Part shown: one piece after another, positions 28,935 through 38,301 of the stretch
How the letters are laid out: each line of letters opens with the position of its first letter
Position numbering within the stretch: position 1 is the first letter of the stretch
Source of the DNA: Corynebacterium sp. 74A
GTDB taxonomy: Bacteria; Actinomycetota; Actinomycetes; Mycobacteriales; Mycobacteriaceae
Assembly: GCF_008930665.1 (NCBI RefSeq)
Contig: NZ_PQMG01000001.1
Coordinates: 62,001-126,000, forward strand
Direction: 5' to 3'
Length of the DNA: 64,000 bases
Notes under the pieces: generated by a model
The model's database searches: none
What the model saw: the letters and a program-made list of their open reading frames with translations, nothing else
What the model was told of the DNA's origin: nothing
Made by a program: the position numbers and the translations under genes

Positions 28935-29309
28935 GCGAACCCTTTCAATTCACTCGATTCTCTGTATATCCACCCCAATGGTAACGCCGCTTCTGGCGCG
29001 GCGAATCGGGCCGCACAAGTGGCGGAAGAAAAGAGATCGTGGCCAACATAAGAAGAAATGAAGAGTTTTTACATAACGGTTGTACTGGATCAATGTCCAT
29101 GCTGTGTATCCACCATCGTCTGCGCTCCCGAGCTGAGAACACGCTGCGGTTCCAGGAGCTAGTCTTGCGGCTCCGGCGGCCGCTCCCCCAGAGACGCAAA
29201 ACGCCCACCTCCACCTATTTCGGGGGTGGGAATGGGCGGGCTATGGCTCCACGGATAGTGGCGGAGCACAGAACTCCTCGGCCGCAGTGGCCGTCGAGCG
29301 CGGGTGCGG
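28935..29309 (-). other. Gene-free region between hisG and aspA
   Basis: Contains the hisG terminator (29198-29238) and the presumed aspA promoter. A short palindrome-like stretch, GCCGCTTCTGGCGCGGC, lies near 28988-29004. TATACA occurs on the minus strand about 35 bases before the aspA start but has no good -35 partner. No gene or known regulator site was recognised. Confidence 0.5.
29198..29238 (-). terminator. hisG rho-independent terminator
   Basis: Read leftward, CGCCCATTCCCACC pairs with GGTGGAGGTGGGCG (with two internal wobbles or mismatches) around a short loop and is followed directly by TTTTGC. It lies about 70 bases after the hisG stop. Confidence 0.75.
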
Positions 29310-30155
29310 CTAGATGCGGGCGATGGCGATCTCGGAGGCGAGGATGGCCTTGGCACCGACGGCGGCCAGTTGATCCATCACGGTATTGGCGTCCTCTCGC
29401 GGCACCATGGCGCGCACGGCCCGCCAATTGTCCAGTGCCAGCGGCGAGACGGTGGGACCGGATAGACCTGGAGTAATGGCCGCACATTCCTCGAGCTTCT
29501 CGGCCTCCACGTTGTAGTCGAGCATCAGGAAGTTGTGGGCGTGCAAAATGCCCTCGATACGGCGCAGCAGCACGCGCTGCTCTTGGGTGACTTCGTGGCC
29601 CTTGCGCCCCACGACCACCGCTTCGGAGGTGATGATCGGTTCACCGAAAGGAGCCAGGCCCTGCTTGCGCAGGGTACGGCCGGTAGACACCACATCGGCG
29701 ATCACATTGGCCACGCCCAATTTGATGGAGATCTCCACCGCGCCCTCGAGGCGGATAACACTGGCATCGATGTCGTGTTCCTGCAAGAAGGAGCGCACGA
29801 GATTGGGATAGGAGGTGGCGATGCGGGCGCCTTCCAGATCCGAGATGCTCCACTGCTCGTCCTTGGGCGCGGCGAAGCGGAAGGTGGAATCGCCGAAGCC
29901 GAGGGCAAGCACCTCCTCGGTCTCCTCGCGGCAATCTGCGGCCAAATCACGGCCGGTGATGCCGAGATCTAATTGGCCACTGGCCACATAGATGGCGATG
30001 TCTTTGGGGCGAAGGAAGAAGAACTCGACGTCATTGCGCTTGTCCATCACGGTCAGCGCTTTGGAATCGCCGCGGGAGGGATATCCGGCCTCAGTGAGGA
30101 TGGACATGGCCTTCTCGGATAAGGAACCCTTGTTGGGAACTGCCACTTTCAACAT
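29310..30155 (-). CDS. hisG: ATP phosphoribosyltransferase (long form)
   Basis: First step of histidine synthesis: condenses ATP and PRPP. The 281-aa HisG-L form has a catalytic part (MLKVAVPNKGSLSEKAM; ASGQLDLGITGRDL; GVANVIADVVSTGRTLRKQGL) and a C-terminal ACT-like domain for histidine feedback (about 205-281, ending AKAILASEIAIARI). No HisZ is needed for this form. hisE lies upstream, and a terminator-like hairpin sits in the 124-base gap. Confidence 0.96.
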   Translation of the reverse strand: MLKVAVPNKGSLSEKAMSILTEAGYPSRGDSKALTVMDKRNDVEFFFLRPKDIAIYVASGQLDLGITGRDLAADCREETEEVLALGFGDSTFRFAAPKDEQWSISDLEGARIATSYPNLVRSFLQEHDIDASVIRLEGAVEISIKLGVANVIADVVSTGRTLRKQGLAPFGEPIITSEAVVVGRKGHEVTQEQRVLLRRIEGILHAHNFLMLDYNVEAEKLEECAAITPGLSGPTVSPLALDNWRAVRAMVPREDANTVMDQLAAVGAKAILASEIAIARI

Positions 30156-30242
30156 GATCTAGCTCGCTTTCTACGCTGGGTCGCACTGGGCGCTGCTTAT
30201 TGCCGCGGGAACGCTGTGGGGTGCATGCTGCGCTGCACTGAG

Positions 30243-30269
30243 AAAAGGAGCGCCCGTTGTGGGGCGCCG
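30243..30269 (-). terminator. Terminator-like hairpin between hisE and hisG
   Basis: Read leftward, a GCGCCC ... GGGCGC stem is followed at once by TCCTTTTCTC. It begins about 10 bases after the hisE stop. This is a good intrinsic terminator shape within what is normally a hisE-hisG operon. Confidence 0.65.
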
Positions 30270-30279
30270 TCGATCGTGC

Positions 30280-30543
30280 TTAGAGGTACTTGTACACGTC
30301 CTCGGGGCGGATGCCACGAGCCACCATAATTACCTGAGACCAGTAGATGAGCTGCGAGAGTTCCTCGGCGAGTTCCTCATCCGACTGATACTCCGCAGCG
30401 AGCCACACTTCGCCAGCTTCCTCAATAACCTTTTTGCCCAAGGAATGGACCCCGGCATCAAGGGCGGCTACAGTGCCGGAATCGGCGGGCCGATTCTTCT
30501 TGCGGTCGAGGAGCTCTTCATACAGCGATTCAAAATCTTTCAC
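30280..30543 (-). CDS. hisE: Phosphoribosyl-ATP pyrophosphatase
   Basis: Second step of histidine synthesis: hydrolyses PR-ATP to PR-AMP and PPi. The 87-aa all-alpha MazG-like protein has [35 protein letters not shown], with the Glu-rich metal site. The start is GTG (reads [14 protein letters not shown]). Length is typical of actinobacterial HisE, which is separate from HisI. Confidence 0.95.
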   Translation of the reverse strand: MKDFESLYEELLDRKKNRPADSGTVAALDAGVHSLGKKVIEEAGEVWLAAEYQSDEELAEELSQLIYWSQVIMVARGIRPEDVYKYL

Positions 30544-30624
30544 AATCGATCATTCTTTCACAGAGCCGCCGCGGGCGTGTGCTGAGGCGGTGTTTTCCCC
30601 TACAGCGAGGGCAGCCGCGCAGGG

Positions 30625-31305
30625 CTAGGGCAGCTGCTCGAACCACTGCTCGACCATATCGGCGGTGATCGTGGAGAAGTCGATGGAGCCATGGAGTTCG
30701 GCGAGGGTGCGCACCCGCTCGGGCGTGGGTGTCGTGGCATCAGCCACCACGCCAATCACCCGACAACCAGCTGCGGCAGCGGCTTGCATGCCCGTGGCCG
30801 AGTCCTCGAAGACCAGGCAGTCGTGGGGGTCGAGGCCGTATCGCTGAGCGGCGAGGAGATACATGTCCGGCGCCGGTTTTGGCCGCGGTACCTCATCGCC
30901 AAAGAAGGCGGTATCAAAGAAGTGCTCCCCCACCGCAGAGACCGCGTGATGGGCCAAGGCGCGCGGGGTGTTGGTGGTGATCGCCATGTGGATGCCCCGG
31001 CGAGAGAATTCGCCCAAGAGGGCCCGCATTCCCAGCACCGGCTGCAGCTGATTATCAAAGAGTTCGGTCACACGGGCATACATCTGCTGGCGCAAGCCCT
31101 CATAGTCGAGATCGGCCACCTCTACCTCGGCGTGGGCGGCGCAGATAGCCAAGGTGTTATCGAAGTTGCCGCCCACCGTTTTTTCCCGCAGCTCTGGGGT
31201 GAGCCGGCGCCCGACCTGCTCGGAGAGTTCATAGGTGGCCACCCCCCATAGCGGTTCGGAATCCACAAGGGTGCCGTCCATATCCCAGAAAATAGCTTTA
31301 AGCAC
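30625..31305 (-). CDS. HAD-superfamily phosphatase, beta-phosphoglucomutase-like
   Basis: A 226-aa HAD hydrolase, subfamily IA. Motif I is FWDMDGTLVDSEPLW (nucleophile and acid/base Asp), motif II ITTNTPRA, motif III Lys in PRPKPAPDMYL, and motif IV VFEDSATGMQAAAAAG. An alpha-helical cap lies between residues about 15 and 85. The substrate cannot be told from sequence; sugar phosphates are typical. It overlaps the DUF2867 gene by 8 bases. Confidence 0.92.
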   Translation of the reverse strand: MLKAIFWDMDGTLVDSEPLWGVATYELSEQVGRRLTPELREKTVGGNFDNTLAICAAHAEVEVADLDYEGLRQQMYARVTELFDNQLQPVLGMRALLGEFSRRGIHMAITTNTPRALAHHAVSAVGEHFFDTAFFGDEVPRPKPAPDMYLLAAQRYGLDPHDCLVFEDSATGMQAAAAAGCRVIGVVADATTPTPERVRTLAELHGSIDFSTITADMVEQWFEQLP

Positions 31306-31753
31306 TACGAATAATCCCTTTGAGCATGGAAGAAAGAATGAAGAGGTGGATGGGCAAAAGCGCGTACCAGTAGAGGTTGCCGGCCACGGAGGTGCTATGA
31401 AAGCGCGCCCGTTGGGTCAGGGTGTGGCCATGAATCTCCCAGGCGAGCGTGGCTTTGCCAGGAAGCCGCGCGGCTACCTTTAGTACCAGCCGCTCAGGGC
31501 GCTCGATCTCGGAGACCACGAAGAAGCCCACCGCATCGCCTTCGCGCAGGGTGCGCGGGTGGCGCCTGGGCCGGCGCATCCCCGGCCCGCCGAGTAGCTC
31601 GTCCACGCGGCCGCGGATGGCCCACGGCAGCGCGAGTGAGAACCAGCCATTCTCGCCGCCGATACGTTCCAGGGCGGCGAACACAGCGTGGGGAGAGTGG
31701 CAGAACACGGCGCTGCGCTCGTCTTCAAAGGTCCGTTTCGGGGCAGTGAGCAT
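31298..31753 (-). CDS. DUF2867-family protein
   Basis: A 151-aa protein matching the DUF2867 pattern: WFSLALPWAIRGRVDELLGGPGMRRPRRHPRTLREGDAVGFFVVSEIERPERLVL ..., with a hydrophobic C-terminus (YALLPIHLFILSSML). This domain is often fused behind NAD-binding SDRs but stands alone here. Its end overlaps the HAD gene start by 8 bases, so the two are co-translated. Function unknown. Confidence 0.8.
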   Translation of the reverse strand: MLTAPKRTFEDERSAVFCHSPHAVFAALERIGGENGWFSLALPWAIRGRVDELLGGPGMRRPRRHPRTLREGDAVGFFVVSEIERPERLVLKVAARLPGKATLAWEIHGHTLTQRARFHSTSVAGNLYWYALLPIHLFILSSMLKGIIRSA

Positions 31754-31791
31754 GCGTTCGAGAATACCGCACGCCTAGTATCCGGCCGGCG

Positions 31792-34700
31792 CTAGACGTT
31801 GAAGTACTTCGCCTCGGGGTGATAGAGCACGAAGGCGTCGGTGGATTGCTCGGGGTGGAGCTGCAGCTCCTCCGAGAGGCCCACGCCGATACGCTCGGGC
31901 TCGAGCAATTCCACGAGCGCGGCTCGATCTTCGAGGTTCGGACAGGAACCATAGCCGAAGGAAAAGCGCGCCCCGAGGTACTCAAGGTCAAAGAAGCCGG
32001 TGACATCGGTGGGATCGGCCTTGGCCGCATCGGAGCCATCCGCGAAGGCCAGCTCGGCGCGGACGCGCCCGTGCCAATACTCGGCGAGAGCCTCGGTGAG
32101 CTGAACGCTAATGCCGTGGATCTCGAGGTAGTCGCGGTAGTTGTCCTTGGCAAAAAGCTCATTGGCGAAGTCAGCTATGGGCTGGCCCATAGTCACTAGC
32201 TGCATCGGCCACACATCCACCGTGCCGCGGGCACGCGCCTCTTCCCAGGGCAGGATGAAATCGGCGATGCATAGAAACTTGCCGCGCTGCTGCCGGGGGA
32301 AGCTAAAACGCATCCGCTCGGGGGCATCTGGGCGCGGCTCGGAGAGGATCACCACATCATCGCCCTCCGATACGGCCGGGAAATAGCCGTAGACCACAGC
32401 AGCATGATCGAGGATTCTCTCGGGCTTGAGCCGATCAATCCAAGCGCGCAGGCGCGGCCGGCCTTCGCTCTCCACGAGTTCCTCATAACTTGGTCCGCCG
32501 TCGCCACGGCTGCCGCGCAAACCCCACTGCCCGAGGAAGAGGGCTCGCTCATCCAGGCAGGTCATATACTCCTTCAAGGCAATACCCTTGACCACGCGGG
32601 TGCCCCAGAACGGCGGGGTGGCGACTTCTTCGGGAATGCTCACTGCGGAGCGGCTGGGCACCTCCACTGGTTCCTGGGCGGCCTTGCGCTCGGCGGCGAT
32701 GCGCTTGGAGCGCTCGCGGCGCTCGCGACGCGCCTTCTTTTTCTCCTCGCGCTTCGCCTTCTCAGCTGCCTCGGCCTCGCTCAGTTGGCCCTTTTCGCCG
32801 CGCGCATCCTGCATCACCTCGTTCATCAGCCGCAGCCCCTCGAAGGCATCGCGGGCGTAGAACACATCGCCGTGATAGAGCGCATCGAGATCGTCTTCCA
32901 CATAGGTGCGCGTCAGCGCCGCCCCGCCGAGGAGCACGGGATAACGATCCGCTTCTTCGCGCTCCGCGAGCTCGTTGAGCTCGAGCAGGTTGTCCTTCAT
33001 CACAACGGTGGATTTCACGAGCAGCCCCGACATACCGATCACATCGGCTCCGTGTTCCTTCGCCGCGGACGCGATGGTGGCGATCGGCTGCTTAATGCCG
33101 AGATTCACCACGGTGTAGCCATTATTAGAGAGGATGATATCCACTAGGTTCTTGCCGATATCGTGCACATCACCCTTCACCGTGGCGAGCACAATGGTGC
33201 CCTTTGACCCAGTGTTATCGGAGGCCTCCATGAAGCTTTCGAGATAGCCCACCGCCGATTTCATGGTTTCGGCGGACTGCAGCACGAAGGGCAGCTGCAT
33301 CTCTCCGGAGCCGAAGAGATCACCCACCGTTTTCATGCCCCGCAGTAGGTCCTCATTGATGATGGCAATAGGGCTCTTTTCCGCCATCGCGGCATCGAGA
33401 TCCTCCTGCATCCCGTTTTTCTCGCCATCGATGATGCGCTGGGCCAGCCGGTCGAGCAGCGGCAAAGCGGCGAGGGCTTCTTGGCGGGCATCTTGGGCAG
33501 AGGCCGCGGAGACGCCGTCGAAAAGCTCCATGAACACCTGCAGCGGGTCATAGTCCTCGCTGCGGCGGTTGTACACCATATCCAGCGCCACCTCGCGCTG
33601 GCGCTCATCGATGCGGTTGAAGGGGATGATCTTGGAGGAGTGCGCAATCGCGGTGTCGAGGCCCGCGTTGATGCATTCGGAGAGAAATACCGAGTTGAGC
33701 ACCTGGCGGGCTGCCGGATTGAGCCCGAAGGAGATATTGGACAGCCCGAGTGTGGTGTGCACCCGCGGATACTTCGCCTTGAGCGCCTTGATGGCCTCGA
33801 TCGTTTCGATGCCATCGCGGCGGGTCTCCTCCTGTCCCGTCGAGATCGGGAAGGTGAGGCAGTCGACGATGATGTCTTCATGCCGCAGCCCATAGGTGCC
33901 GGTGATGTCCTCGATGAGGCGGGTGGCGATCTCCACCTTCTTCTCTGCGGTGCGGGCCTGGCCCTCCTCGTCAATGGTCAGGGCCACCACCGCGGTGCCA
34001 TGCGCCTGCACCAGCTCCATGATGCGGCGATAGCGGGAATCGGGGCCGTCTCCATCTTCGAAGTTCACCGAGTTCACCGCGCAGCGCCCGCCGAGCTTTT
34101 CCAGCCCCGCCTCGATCACGGCGGGCTCGGTGGAGTCGATCATGATCGGCAGCGTGGAGGAGGTGGCCAGCAGCTCCGCGAAGCGTGCCATGTCCTCGCG
34201 GCCATCGCGGCCTACATAGTCAATACACACATCGAGCATGTGTGCGCCATCCCGGGTTTGGGTCTTGGCGATATCCAGGCAGGTCTCCATGTCTCCAGCG
34301 AGCATCGCCTCACGAAAGGCCTTGGAACCATTGGCGTTGGTGCGCTCGCCGATCATGGTGATACCGGTGTCTTGGGTGAGAGGCACCGCCGTATAGAGCG
34401 AGGACACAGTATCCTCCGGCTCTTCTTGGGGGCGTGCGGTGGGGTTATCCCTTTTGCCCTCGAGCTTGTCGACGACAACCCGGATGTGCTCGGGGGTGGT
34501 ACCACAGCAGCCGCCCACCATGGCCAAACCATAGTCATCGACAAAGCGGGCCAGCGCATCGCCGAGTTCTGCGGGCGTGAGGGGATATTCGGCGCCATTG
34601 GGGCCGAGTACCGGCAAGCCAGCATTGGGCATCACGGACACCGGCACCGAGGCGTGGGTGGCCAGATAGCGCAGGTGCTCGCTCATCTCGTGGGGGCCGG

Positions 34701-35412
34701 TGGCGCAGTTGAGGCCGATCATGGAAATACCCAGCCGCTCCAGTGCGGTTAGGGCGGCGCCGATCTCGGAGCCGAGCAGCATTGTGCCGGTGGTTTCCAC
34801 GGTGACGTGGCAGAGAATGGGCCGACTGACCTGCAGCTCTGCCTCGGCCTGATGGATGCCGTGGATAGCGGCCTTGACCTGGAGCAAATCCTGGGCGGTC
34901 TCCACTAGGAAGGCGTCGACCCCGCCGCGGAGCAGGCCCTTGGCGGCCAGATAGTAGTACTGCTTGAGATCGCCGAACTGGGCGTGCCCCAAGGAGGGCA
35001 GCTTCGTGCCCGGCCCGAGGCTGCCGAGCACATAGCGCGGCGTGGCCTCCTCACCGGCGGAGTACTCATCGCACAACTCGCGAGCGATCTGCGCGCCCGC
35101 GTAGGCCAGTTCCTCGCAGCGATCGGCGATGTCATAGTCGGCCAGGTTCGGCAGGTTACAGCCGAAGGTGTTGGTCTCCACCAGCTCGGCCCCGGCATCG
35201 AGGAAGTCGCGATGGATCTCGCGGAGCACATCGGGGCGGGTGACGTTAAGGATTTCGTTGCAGCCCTCAAGATTCAGGAAGTCGCTGTCTAAGTCCAGAT
35301 CAAAGCTCTGCAGCTGGGTGCCCATGGCCCCATCGCCGACGAGTACGCGGGTGCCGAGGACCTCGGCGAGAGGCGGGGTGGTGATCTGCGAAATAGCGTC
35401 AATCTGGCTCAT
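31792..35412 (-). CDS. metH: Cobalamin-dependent methionine synthase
   Basis: Transfers the methyl group of 5-methyl-THF to homocysteine through methylcobalamin. The 1206-aa protein has four modules: homocysteine-binding (GDGAMGTQLQ; zinc cysteines in LNCATGP and GGCCGTTPEH), pterin-binding (MIGERTNANGSKAF), cobalamin-binding with the B12 His (VKGDVHDIGKNLVDI) and the SAM reactivation domain (GYGSCPNLEDRAALVELL). Before the last module is a highly charged Lys/Arg/Glu linker (AEKAKREEKKKARRERRERS region) of about 60 residues. No Shine-Dalgarno precedes the ATG; TAAGCT lies 9 bases upstream, so it may be leaderless. Confidence 0.97.
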   Translation of the reverse strand: MSQIDAISQITTPPLAEVLGTRVLVGDGAMGTQLQSFDLDLDSDFLNLEGCNEILNVTRPDVLREIHRDFLDAGAELVETNTFGCNLPNLADYDIADRCEELAYAGAQIARELCDEYSAGEEATPRYVLGSLGPGTKLPSLGHAQFGDLKQYYYLAAKGLLRGGVDAFLVETAQDLLQVKAAIHGIHQAEAELQVSRPILCHVTVETTGTMLLGSEIGAALTALERLGISMIGLNCATGPHEMSEHLRYLATHASVPVSVMPNAGLPVLGPNGAEYPLTPAELGDALARFVDDYGLAMVGGCCGTTPEHIRVVVDKLEGKRDNPTARPQEEPEDTVSSLYTAVPLTQDTGITMIGERTNANGSKAFREAMLAGDMETCLDIAKTQTRDGAHMLDVCIDYVGRDGREDMARFAELLATSSTLPIMIDSTEPAVIEAGLEKLGGRCAVNSVNFEDGDGPDSRYRRIMELVQAHGTAVVALTIDEEGQARTAEKKVEIATRLIEDITGTYGLRHEDIIVDCLTFPISTGQEETRRDGIETIEAIKALKAKYPRVHTTLGLSNISFGLNPAARQVLNSVFLSECINAGLDTAIAHSSKIIPFNRIDERQREVALDMVYNRRSEDYDPLQVFMELFDGVSAASAQDARQEALAALPLLDRLAQRIIDGEKNGMQEDLDAAMAEKSPIAIINEDLLRGMKTVGDLFGSGEMQLPFVLQSAETMKSAVGYLESFMEASDNTGSKGTIVLATVKGDVHDIGKNLVDIILSNNGYTVVNLGIKQPIATIASAAKEHGADVIGMSGLLVKSTVVMKDNLLELNELAEREEADRYPVLLGGAALTRTYVEDDLDALYHGDVFYARDAFEGLRLMNEVMQDARGEKGQLSEAEAAEKAKREEKKKARRERRERSKRIAAERKAAQEPVEVPSRSAVSIPEEVATPPFWGTRVVKGIALKEYMTCLDERALFLGQWGLRGSRGDGGPSYEELVESEGRPRLRAWIDRLKPERILDHAAVVYGYFPAVSEGDDVVILSEPRPDAPERMRFSFPRQQRGKFLCIADFILPWEEARARGTVDVWPMQLVTMGQPIADFANELFAKDNYRDYLEIHGISVQLTEALAEYWHGRVRAELAFADGSDAAKADPTDVTGFFDLEYLGARFSFGYGSCPNLEDRAALVELLEPERIGVGLSEELQLHPEQSTDAFVLYHPEAKYFNV

Positions 35413-35574
35413 GAAATAGACAGCTTAGTACGCAACTAGCGAGTGATCCAAGCCAATGGCCCTGCTCGCAAGAAACCGAGCGGTCTAATCACTGCCTGAG
35501 CTGCGCTCTCCCTACACACCACCGACACTCGGACGCTGGCGCGGATACATCCAGAGTGTGCAGCGTAGACGTGG

Positions 35575-35991
35575 TTATTTCTCCCCGTCCGAGGGCTCGC
35601 CGAGCTCCCACTCCTGCTCCAGCGGGGCGCCGAGGCTGCGGCATACTGCGCGGAAAAAATCGCTGAACTCAGCGGATTCCTCGGTGTCCAAGAGGGCATA
35701 ATCGACGCTGCGATCAATGCGTTCAAGTTCGGCGATGGCGGCATCCACCTCGCGGTGCAGTGCCGCCTCGCTGGCGGTGCCGGTGTCCGCGGCGCAGCGA
35801 TAGGCGCGATCGAGGAAGCCCCGCAGCACGGACTCCACCAGCGGCACAATGGCTGGTGGATAGGGCTCCTCCCAGTAGTCGGTGTCACCGTCGGAGAGAT
35901 AAGCGCCGGTGGCGAAGTCGCTGAGATCTGCGCACAGCGTGCTGATCTGGGAATCGAAGTGGCTGCGTGGCGCGGGCGTGGTCTGGCTCAT
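35575..35991 (-). CDS. Hypothetical acidic protein
   Basis: Unrecognised 138-aa, strongly acidic, probably helical cytosolic protein (MSQTTPAPRSHFDSQISTL ... WELGEPSDGEK). It has no signal peptide, membrane segment or known motif. The ATG at 35991 is chosen because further upstream the frame only shadows mshC-side sequence. It lies between metH and mshC on the same strand. Codon use is like that of its neighbours, which supports it being real. Confidence 0.65.
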   Translation of the reverse strand: MSQTTPAPRSHFDSQISTLCADLSDFATGAYLSDGDTDYWEEPYPPAIVPLVESVLRGFLDRAYRCAADTGTASEAALHREVDAAIAELERIDRSVDYALLDTEESAEFSDFFRAVCRSLGAPLEQEWELGEPSDGEK

Positions 35992-36085
35992 GGTGTGTAT
36001 TCTGCCTGAGCCCACGCCGCCACGCAGCCTCGGAGACTGCGGCCAGCCCCACCCCCAGGCTGGATCGCGGTGCGGAGAGAGGTGT

Positions 36086-37339
36086 TTAGAGCTCCACGCC
36101 GAGCAGGGCGTCGAAGGCGGTGCGCACATACTCGCCTGCGGCCGAGAGCTGCTCCTGCGGGGACGATGTCTCCGTATCCTGCGCTGCGGCCCAGGCATCT
36201 GCGGCCTCCAGCGCCCCAGGGGTGTCGAGATCCGCAGCCAGGCGCTCGCGTAGCTGCTGCACCAAGCGCTGCGCGGCAGCCTCATCGGTGGTGGCGGCCA
36301 TCGCGGCGCGATAGGTGGCGAGACGCTCTTCCGCGCGTGCCAAAACGGCATCGGACCAGTCACGGTCCCCGCGATAGTGTGAGGAGTAGATACCGAGGCG
36401 AATGGCGGCCGGCTCATGACCAGCAGCGGTGAGCTTATGCACGAAGACGAGATTGCCCAGCGACTTGCTCATCTTGACCCCATCGAGGGAGATCATTCCG
36501 GCGTGCACATAGTGCCCGGCCATGCGCTGGGAGCCAGTGAGCGATTCATAGTGGGCGGCCGAGAATTCGTGGTGCGGAAACGCCAGATCGGAGCCGCCGC
36601 CCTGGATATCGAAGATGTCCTTCAAGCGGTTGTTGGCGATCGCGGAGCACTCGATATGCCAGCCGGGCCGGCCCGCGCCAAAGGGGGCGTCCCAGCTCGG
36701 CTCGCCTTCGCGGGCGGCGCGCCAAATGAGCGCATCCAAGGGGTGGCGCTTGCCGGGGCGATCGGGATCGCCGCCGCGGTCGGCGAAGACATCGCGCATC
36801 TGCTCGGGGGTGTAGCCGGAGATGTAGCCAAAGTGCTCGGTGGCGTCGATTGGCGCGTAGATATCGGGATGCTCCGGATCGTCCACCGCATAGGCGGCGC
36901 CCTTGTCCAGCAGCTGCTGCACCACCGTTATCACTTCGCCGACGGCCTCGGACACCGAGACGAAATCGCGCGGCGGGATCACCTTCAGCGCGGTCATATC
37001 CGAGCGGAAGAGCGTGGTTTGGTCGTCGCCAAGCTCGCGCCAGTCCACATTATCGCGGGCGGCGCGCTCAAATAAGGGGTCGTCGACGTCGGTGACGTTT
37101 TGGACGTAAACCACCTTGTGCCCGTTATCCAGGAGCTGGCGGTAGATAAGATCGAAGGCGACATAGGTTGCCGCGTGGCCTAGATGCGTCGAGTCATAAG
37201 GGGTGATTCCGCACACGTACATCCCAGCGGTTGCTGCGGGGTGGACGGGGCGCACGCACTGATCTGCGGTGTCGTATAGCTGAAGTTCTACGCAGTCCCC
37301 GCTCAGGGCAGGAACATCAGGTTGAGGCCAAGAATGCAT
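36086..37339 (-). CDS. mshC: Mycothiol ligase: cysteine:GlcN-Ins ligase
   Basis: Joins cysteine to glucosaminyl-inositol with ATP in mycothiol synthesis. The 417-aa homologue of cysteinyl-tRNA synthetase begins [10 protein letters not shown] as in the MshC family. It has [24 protein letters not shown] (zinc Cys and HIGH-like), [22 protein letters not shown] and the KMSKS loop ([11 protein letters not shown]). It lacks the C-terminal tRNA-binding extension of CysS. ATG 37339 is preferred over the upstream in-frame start. Confidence 0.95.
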   Translation of the reverse strand: MHSWPQPDVPALSGDCVELQLYDTADQCVRPVHPAATAGMYVCGITPYDSTHLGHAATYVAFDLIYRQLLDNGHKVVYVQNVTDVDDPLFERAARDNVDWRELGDDQTTLFRSDMTALKVIPPRDFVSVSEAVGEVITVVQQLLDKGAAYAVDDPEHPDIYAPIDATEHFGYISGYTPEQMRDVFADRGGDPDRPGKRHPLDALIWRAAREGEPSWDAPFGAGRPGWHIECSAIANNRLKDIFDIQGGGSDLAFPHHEFSAAHYESLTGSQRMAGHYVHAGMISLDGVKMSKSLGNLVFVHKLTAAGHEPAAIRLGIYSSHYRGDRDWSDAVLARAEERLATYRAAMAATTDEAAAQRLVQQLRERLAADLDTPGALEAADAWAAAQDTETSSPQEQLSAAGEYVRTAFDALLGVEL

Positions 37340-37414
37340 GCGCCCCACTCTAATCCATCACATAGTGGAGCAAAGAGCGGGGCGATAGCCACGGGCACAG
37401 GCGCAGATAACTCC

Positions 37415-38275
37415 CTAGGCCTGCAGCACTCCGAATCCGAGCAGCGCCATCACGAGAAGGCCGAAGGGGATGCGGTAGGCCGCGAACCACGCGAAGGAGT
37501 TATTGGCCACGAAGCGGAGTAACCAGGCAATGGAGACATAGCCCAGCACGAAGGCGATGGAGGTTCCGACCAGCAGTTGCAGGCCGCTGGCGGCTTGGCC
37601 GGCGTCCGGCGCGAAAGCGTCGGGAAGCGAAAACAGCCCCGATGCGAGCACGGCGGGAATCGCGAGCAGGAAGCTGAAGCGGGTGGCCACTTCCCTATCC
37701 AAGCCCACGAGCAGGCCGGCGGAGATGGTGCCGCCCGAACGGGACACGCCGGGAATAAGAGCCAGGCATTGCGCGAAGCCCATGGTTAGCGCATCCTTCA
37801 TCGTCAGCTCGTCATAGCTGCGCTGTTTTTTGCCCACGCGCTCCGCCCAAATGAAGACGAAGGAGAACAGAATCAGCACGGTGGCGGTGATCCACATATT
37901 GCGGAAGTTGTCGCGGATGAGGTCCTTGAGCAGCAGCCCCAGCACACCCACTGGGATGGAGCCGACGATGACCATCCAGCCCATGCGGTAGTCGAAGCCA
38001 CGCTTGTTTTTATCGACTACGCCGGCGAACCAGCCGGTGAGGATGCGCCAGATGTCTTTGGCGAAGTACACCAGCACTGCGAGCTCGGTGCCGAGCTGGA
38101 CCACGGCGGTAAAAGAGGCACCGGCATCGGCGCCCCAGAACAAACTGGAGACGATGCGCAAATGCCCTGAGGAGGACACGGGAAGAAACTCGGTGAGGCC
38201 TTGCACGATAGAGAGCACAATGGTTTGTGTCCATGACATCGTTTCAGGGGCCTGTGCAGCGATTACGTCGTTCAC
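37415..38275 (-). CDS. uppP: Undecaprenyl-diphosphatase
   Basis: Membrane enzyme that dephosphorylates undecaprenyl-PP (in this group, probably the decaprenyl carrier) for cell-wall lipid recycling; also known as BacA. The 286-aa protein has about eight TM helices and both active-site motifs: [15 protein letters not shown] and [13 protein letters not shown] 38275 has no ribosome site but sits 7 bases after TAGCCT, suggesting leaderless expression. ATG 38239 (MSWTQTIVL) is an alternative start. It is divergent from the AKR-like gene. Confidence 0.93.
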   Translation of the reverse strand: MNDVIAAQAPETMSWTQTIVLSIVQGLTEFLPVSSSGHLRIVSSLFWGADAGASFTAVVQLGTELAVLVYFAKDIWRILTGWFAGVVDKNKRGFDYRMGWMVIVGSIPVGVLGLLLKDLIRDNFRNMWITATVLILFSFVFIWAERVGKKQRSYDELTMKDALTMGFAQCLALIPGVSRSGGTISAGLLVGLDREVATRFSFLLAIPAVLASGLFSLPDAFAPDAGQAASGLQLLVGTSIAFVLGYVSIAWLLRFVANNSFAWFAAYRIPFGLLVMALLGFGVLQA

Positions 38276-38301
38276 CCGTTAGAGGCTACTACTCTTGAGG
38301 C
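38276..38301. promoter_or_regulatory. Very short divergent promoter region, uppP / AKR-like
   Basis: Only 26 bases separate the two GTG starts. Minus strand: TAGCCT (38288-38283), 7 bases before the uppP GTG. Plus strand: TACTCT (38290-38295), 6 bases before the AKR GTG. Both spacings fit leaderless actinobacterial promoters, so each -35 region would lie inside the other coding sequence. Confidence 0.5.

Noticed and set aside
27086..29309. CRISPR, transposon or tRNA-linked integration site near the dicarboxylate module
   Set aside because: No direct repeats, transposase remnants or tRNA genes border this module; the insertion mechanism cannot be inferred from sequence.
35413..35435. McbR operator at the metH start (TAGAC-N6-GTCTA type)
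   Set aside because: Only the first half TAGAC is present; the second half reads GTACG, so the match is too weak to report.
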